Shown here: in pieces, positions 62,149-64,000 of the stretch
How the letters are laid out: every line of letters begins with the position of its first letter
How positions within the stretch are numbered: the stretch's first letter is position 1
Assembly: GCA_041918615.1 (NCBI GenBank)
Contig: JAYRVH010000066.1
Span: 1-64,000 of the forward strand
Source: JAEUJM01 sp041918615
Lineage (GTDB): Bacteria; Actinomycetota; Acidimicrobiia; Acidimicrobiales; DATDAH01
DNA: 64,000 bases
Direction of reading: 5' to 3'
Notes under the pieces: model-generated
What the model saw: only the letters and a program-made list of their open reading frames with translations
What the model was told of the DNA's origin: nothing
Database searches by the model: none
Program-made: the position numbers and the translations under genes

Positions 62149-63257
62149 ACCGCCACTACCTCGACCACGCCTCCACGTCGCCGGCGCGTCCCGAGGTCGT
62201 GGCCGCCATGACCGCGTGGCTGGGACGGCCCGCCGGCGATCCGAGCCGGATCCACGCCGAGGGGCTCACCGCGCGGGTCGGGGTCGAGCAGGCCAGGGAG
62301 CAGGTGGCCACGCTGTTCGCGGCCCGACCCCGCGAGGTCGTGTTCACCAGCGGGGCCACCGAGGCCATCGCCACCGCCGTCTGGGGAGCGGGCGAGCGGG
62401 GCGGCCACCAGGTGCTCCCTGCCGTGGAGCACTCGGCGGTACGTCAGGCCGCAGGGCGCGGTGAGATCACCGTCGTGGGTGTGGATCGCCACGGGCGGGT
62501 CGACCCGCACGAGATCATCGCGGCGATCCGGCCCGACACCGCCCTGGTCCACCTGCAGTGGGCCAACCACGAAGTGGGCACCGTCCAGCCGGTGGCCGAG
62601 GTGGTGGCCGCCTGTCGTGACCAAGGCGTGCTGGTCCACGTGGACGCCGCCCAGGCCAACGGGCACGCCGTCATCGGCTTCGACGCGCTCGGCGCCGACC
62701 TGCTGTCGGTGAGCGCCCACAAGTTCGGCGGGCCGCCCGGCATCGGGGCGCTGCTGGTCCGCCGGGGCCTGCGCCTTCGCCCGCTGCTCCTGGGTGGCGA
62801 CCAGGAACGGGGCCGGAGGGCGGGCGAGGAGAACGTCCCCGCCATCGCCGGCTTCGGTGCCGCGGCCGCGGCGTTGGCAGAAGGCGTGCTCGAGGCCGAG
62901 GCCGCGGAGGCCCGGCGCCTCACCGGTCGGGTGCTCGCCGCCGTGCCCGGACTCGACGGCGTGCTGGTGTACGGCGACCCGGTCGATCGGGTCGGCCACG
63001 TGGTCTGCCTCGGCATCGACGGCATCGAGCCGCAGGCCGTCCTGCTCGGGCTCGATCGGGCGGGGATCGCGGCGCACTCGGGCAGCGCGTGCTCCTCCGA
63101 GTCGCTCGAGCCGTCTCCCGTGCTCGAGGCCATGGGCGTCGACGCCCATCGCTCGCTGCGCATCTCGACCGGCTGGTCGACGACCGACGACGACATCGAC
63201 GCCCTGCTCGACGCCCTCCCCCCCGTGATCGCCGACTTGCGCAAGCTCAGCCACTGA
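62145..63257 (+). CDS. Cysteine desulfurase (NifS/IscS family)
   Basis: 370 residues from GTG 62145. PLP enzyme that frees sulfur from cysteine for iron-sulfur clusters and thio-tRNA. Landmarks: YLDHASTSPARPEV, FTSGATEAIATAV, VHVDAAQANGH, PLP lysine in SVSAHKFGGPPGIGALL, and the persulfide cysteine in SGSACSSESLEPS. Translation is coupled to the SufR-like gene; both lie opposite mrp. Group I (NifS/IscS) type, as the SGSACSS loop shows, not the SufS type. Confidence 0.94.
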   Translation: MNRHYLDHASTSPARPEVVAAMTAWLGRPAGDPSRIHAEGLTARVGVEQAREQVATLFAARPREVVFTSGATEAIATAVWGAGERGGHQVLPAVEHSAVRQAAGRGEITVVGVDRHGRVDPHEIIAAIRPDTALVHLQWANHEVGTVQPVAEVVAACRDQGVLVHVDAAQANGHAVIGFDALGADLLSVSAHKFGGPPGIGALLVRRGLRLRPLLLGGDQERGRRAGEENVPAIAGFGAAAAALAEGVLEAEAAEARRLTGRVLAAVPGLDGVLVYGDPVDRVGHVVCLGIDGIEPQAVLLGLDRAGIAAHSGSACSSESLEPSPVLEAMGVDAHRSLRISTGWSTTDDDIDALLDALPPVIADLRKLSH

Positions 63258-63633
63258 CCCCCGGCGCAGCGCGCGAGACGGGCGCGTGCCGGCGGGCGGC
63301 GTTGGCCGCGACCTCGTCGGGCACGTCGATCCACAGACGGAGCAGGGCGGCACCGAAGGTCTTGCCCAGGTTGTCGGCCCGCAGCGACCGGGGTGCTCCC
63401 CCACCGAGCGCGTCGTACATCACGAACTTGAGCGCCAGCACGTTGGGGGCCTCGAATCGCTCGACCGGCCCCTGCACCAGGCCGCCGAAGTGCTCCTTGA
63501 CCCGCGCCGACGTCACTTCGGCGCGGATCGCCGCGTAGGCCGCCTCGTCGTCGGCGAAGAGTGACAGGTCGCTGATGTCCCCCTTGTCGCCCGACCGGGC
63601 ACCACACAGATCGCGAAGCTGAATTCTCGCCAT
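63247..63633 (-). CDS. AtuA-like ferredoxin-fold domain protein
   Basis: 128 residues from ATG 63633; an in-frame GTG/ATG nine bases earlier is less likely. It resembles the C-terminal domain of the AtuA acyclic-terpene-utilisation family: RDLCGARSGDKGDIS, RVKEHFGGLVQGPVERFE and ALGGGAPRSLRADNLGKTFG. Here the domain is stand-alone. Usually it is joined or adjacent to the large AtuA part, which is not visible in the window. Role unknown. It overlaps the end of the cysteine desulfurase by 11 bases. Confidence 0.75.
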   Translation of the reverse strand: MARIQLRDLCGARSGDKGDISDLSLFADDEAAYAAIRAEVTSARVKEHFGGLVQGPVERFEAPNVLALKFVMYDALGGGAPRSLRADNLGKTFGAALLRLWIDVPDEVAANAARRHAPVSRAAPGVSG

Positions 63634-63694
63634 GGCCCACAAACTAGGTTCTGGCGATGCCCGCCGATACCCACCCTGTGAGACCCACGAGACG

Positions 63695-64000
63695 GTGACC
63701 GTCTATCTCGTCCGCCACGCCGACGCGCTCAGCCGTCACGGGTGGGCACGGGCCGACGCGCTGCGCCCACTGGCCGAGCATGGATTCGTCCAGGCCGCCG
63801 GGCTCGTGGGGCTCCTGGGGGGCCATCCGATCACCCGGATGCTCACGAGCCCGGCGGTGCGGTGTCGCCAGACGCTGGAGCCACTCGCCGGCCAGCTGCG
63901 CGTCGAGATCGAAGACGCGCCGGCACTGCTCGAGGGGGCACCCGTGAAGGCGGCCCGGGCCCTGCTCGACTCGGTGGCCGACACCGAGGTCGTCCTGTGC
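63695..64000 (+). CDS. SixA-like phosphohistidine phosphatase (partial, cut by right edge)
   Basis: 102 codons from GTG 63695, open to the right edge. Histidine phosphatase fold: VYLVRHADAL (catalytic His), RADALRPLAEHGFVQAAGL, LTSPAVRCRQTLEPLA and ALLEGAPVKAA. This matches SixA-type enzymes, which remove phosphate from phosphohistidine proteins or small molecules. The second catalytic His lies beyond the window. Confidence 0.85.
   Translation, partial: MTVYLVRHADALSRHGWARADALRPLAEHGFVQAAGLVGLLGGHPITRMLTSPAVRCRQTLEPLAGQLRVEIEDAPALLEGAPVKAARALLDSVADTEVVLC

Overview
The window is about 70% GC, packed with genes, rich in GTG starts and often lacks clear Shine-Dalgarno sites. Gene content and synteny indicate an actinobacterium. 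There is a WhiB regulator beside a PdtaS-type histidine kinase, an argS-lysA-hom-thrC-rho-rpmE-prfA-prmC region, a DUF3107 protein, the MSMEG_4193 / DUF3090 / SCO1664 trio, LytR-CpsA-Psr and DUF4012 proteins, and Thr/Pro-rich linkers in secreted proteins. My best guess is class Acidimicrobiia or a close relative. This is inference from content, not a database match.

Layout. 1-6.7 kb is cell-envelope material: a multidomain secreted PQQ-type sugar dehydrogenase (cut by the left edge), wecB, an LPXTG protein and a DUF4012 membrane protein. 6.7-9 kb (minus) holds glyA, rpiB and a low-molecular-weight phosphatase. 9-14.1 kb looks like an insertion of a thiolase-like protein, a cyclic-nucleotide-binding protein and a secreted zinc metalloprotease. 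14.2-20 kb (minus) is rho-rpmE-(unknown gene)-prfA-prmC-tsaC, with a very strong potential G-quadruplex just upstream of prfA. 20.2-21.9 kb is an ABC-2 exporter pair. 22-30.7 kb (minus) is argS-lysA and hom-thrC-apgM, split by a DUF2079 membrane protein. The apgM-type gene sits where a homoserine kinase would be expected.

30.8-45.9 kb is mostly accessory: a cation-diffusion transporter pair, a GH36-like glycosidase, a radical-SAM protein fused to a PAS-like domain, tRNA-Arg(CCG), five tandem 41-42 bp repeats, a LytR-CpsA-Psr protein, an MFS pump, an acyl-CoA dehydrogenase with a TetR-like palindrome at its start, an AAA_14/DUF4143 ATPase, an F420-type iron-sulfur oxidoreductase coupled to a lipoprotein, a TauE/SafE permease and a family-5 uracil-DNA glycosylase. 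46-48 kb is the actinobacterial phosphatase/DUF3090/SCO1664 trio. 48-52.9 kb holds a sugar-lactone oxidase, etfBA, a diacylglycerol-kinase-like protein and a glycerophosphodiesterase.

53-64 kb covers stress and iron-sulfur functions: whiB1 with a CRP-like site, pdtaS, a META-domain lipoprotein, gamma-glutamyltransferase, two ArsA-like ATPases, DUF3107, the Mrp iron-sulfur carrier, a SufR-like regulator translationally coupled to a cysteine desulfurase, an AtuA-like domain protein and a SixA-like phosphatase cut by the right edge. No CRISPR array, rRNA, transposase or prophage was seen. No gene-free stretch exceeds 300 bases.
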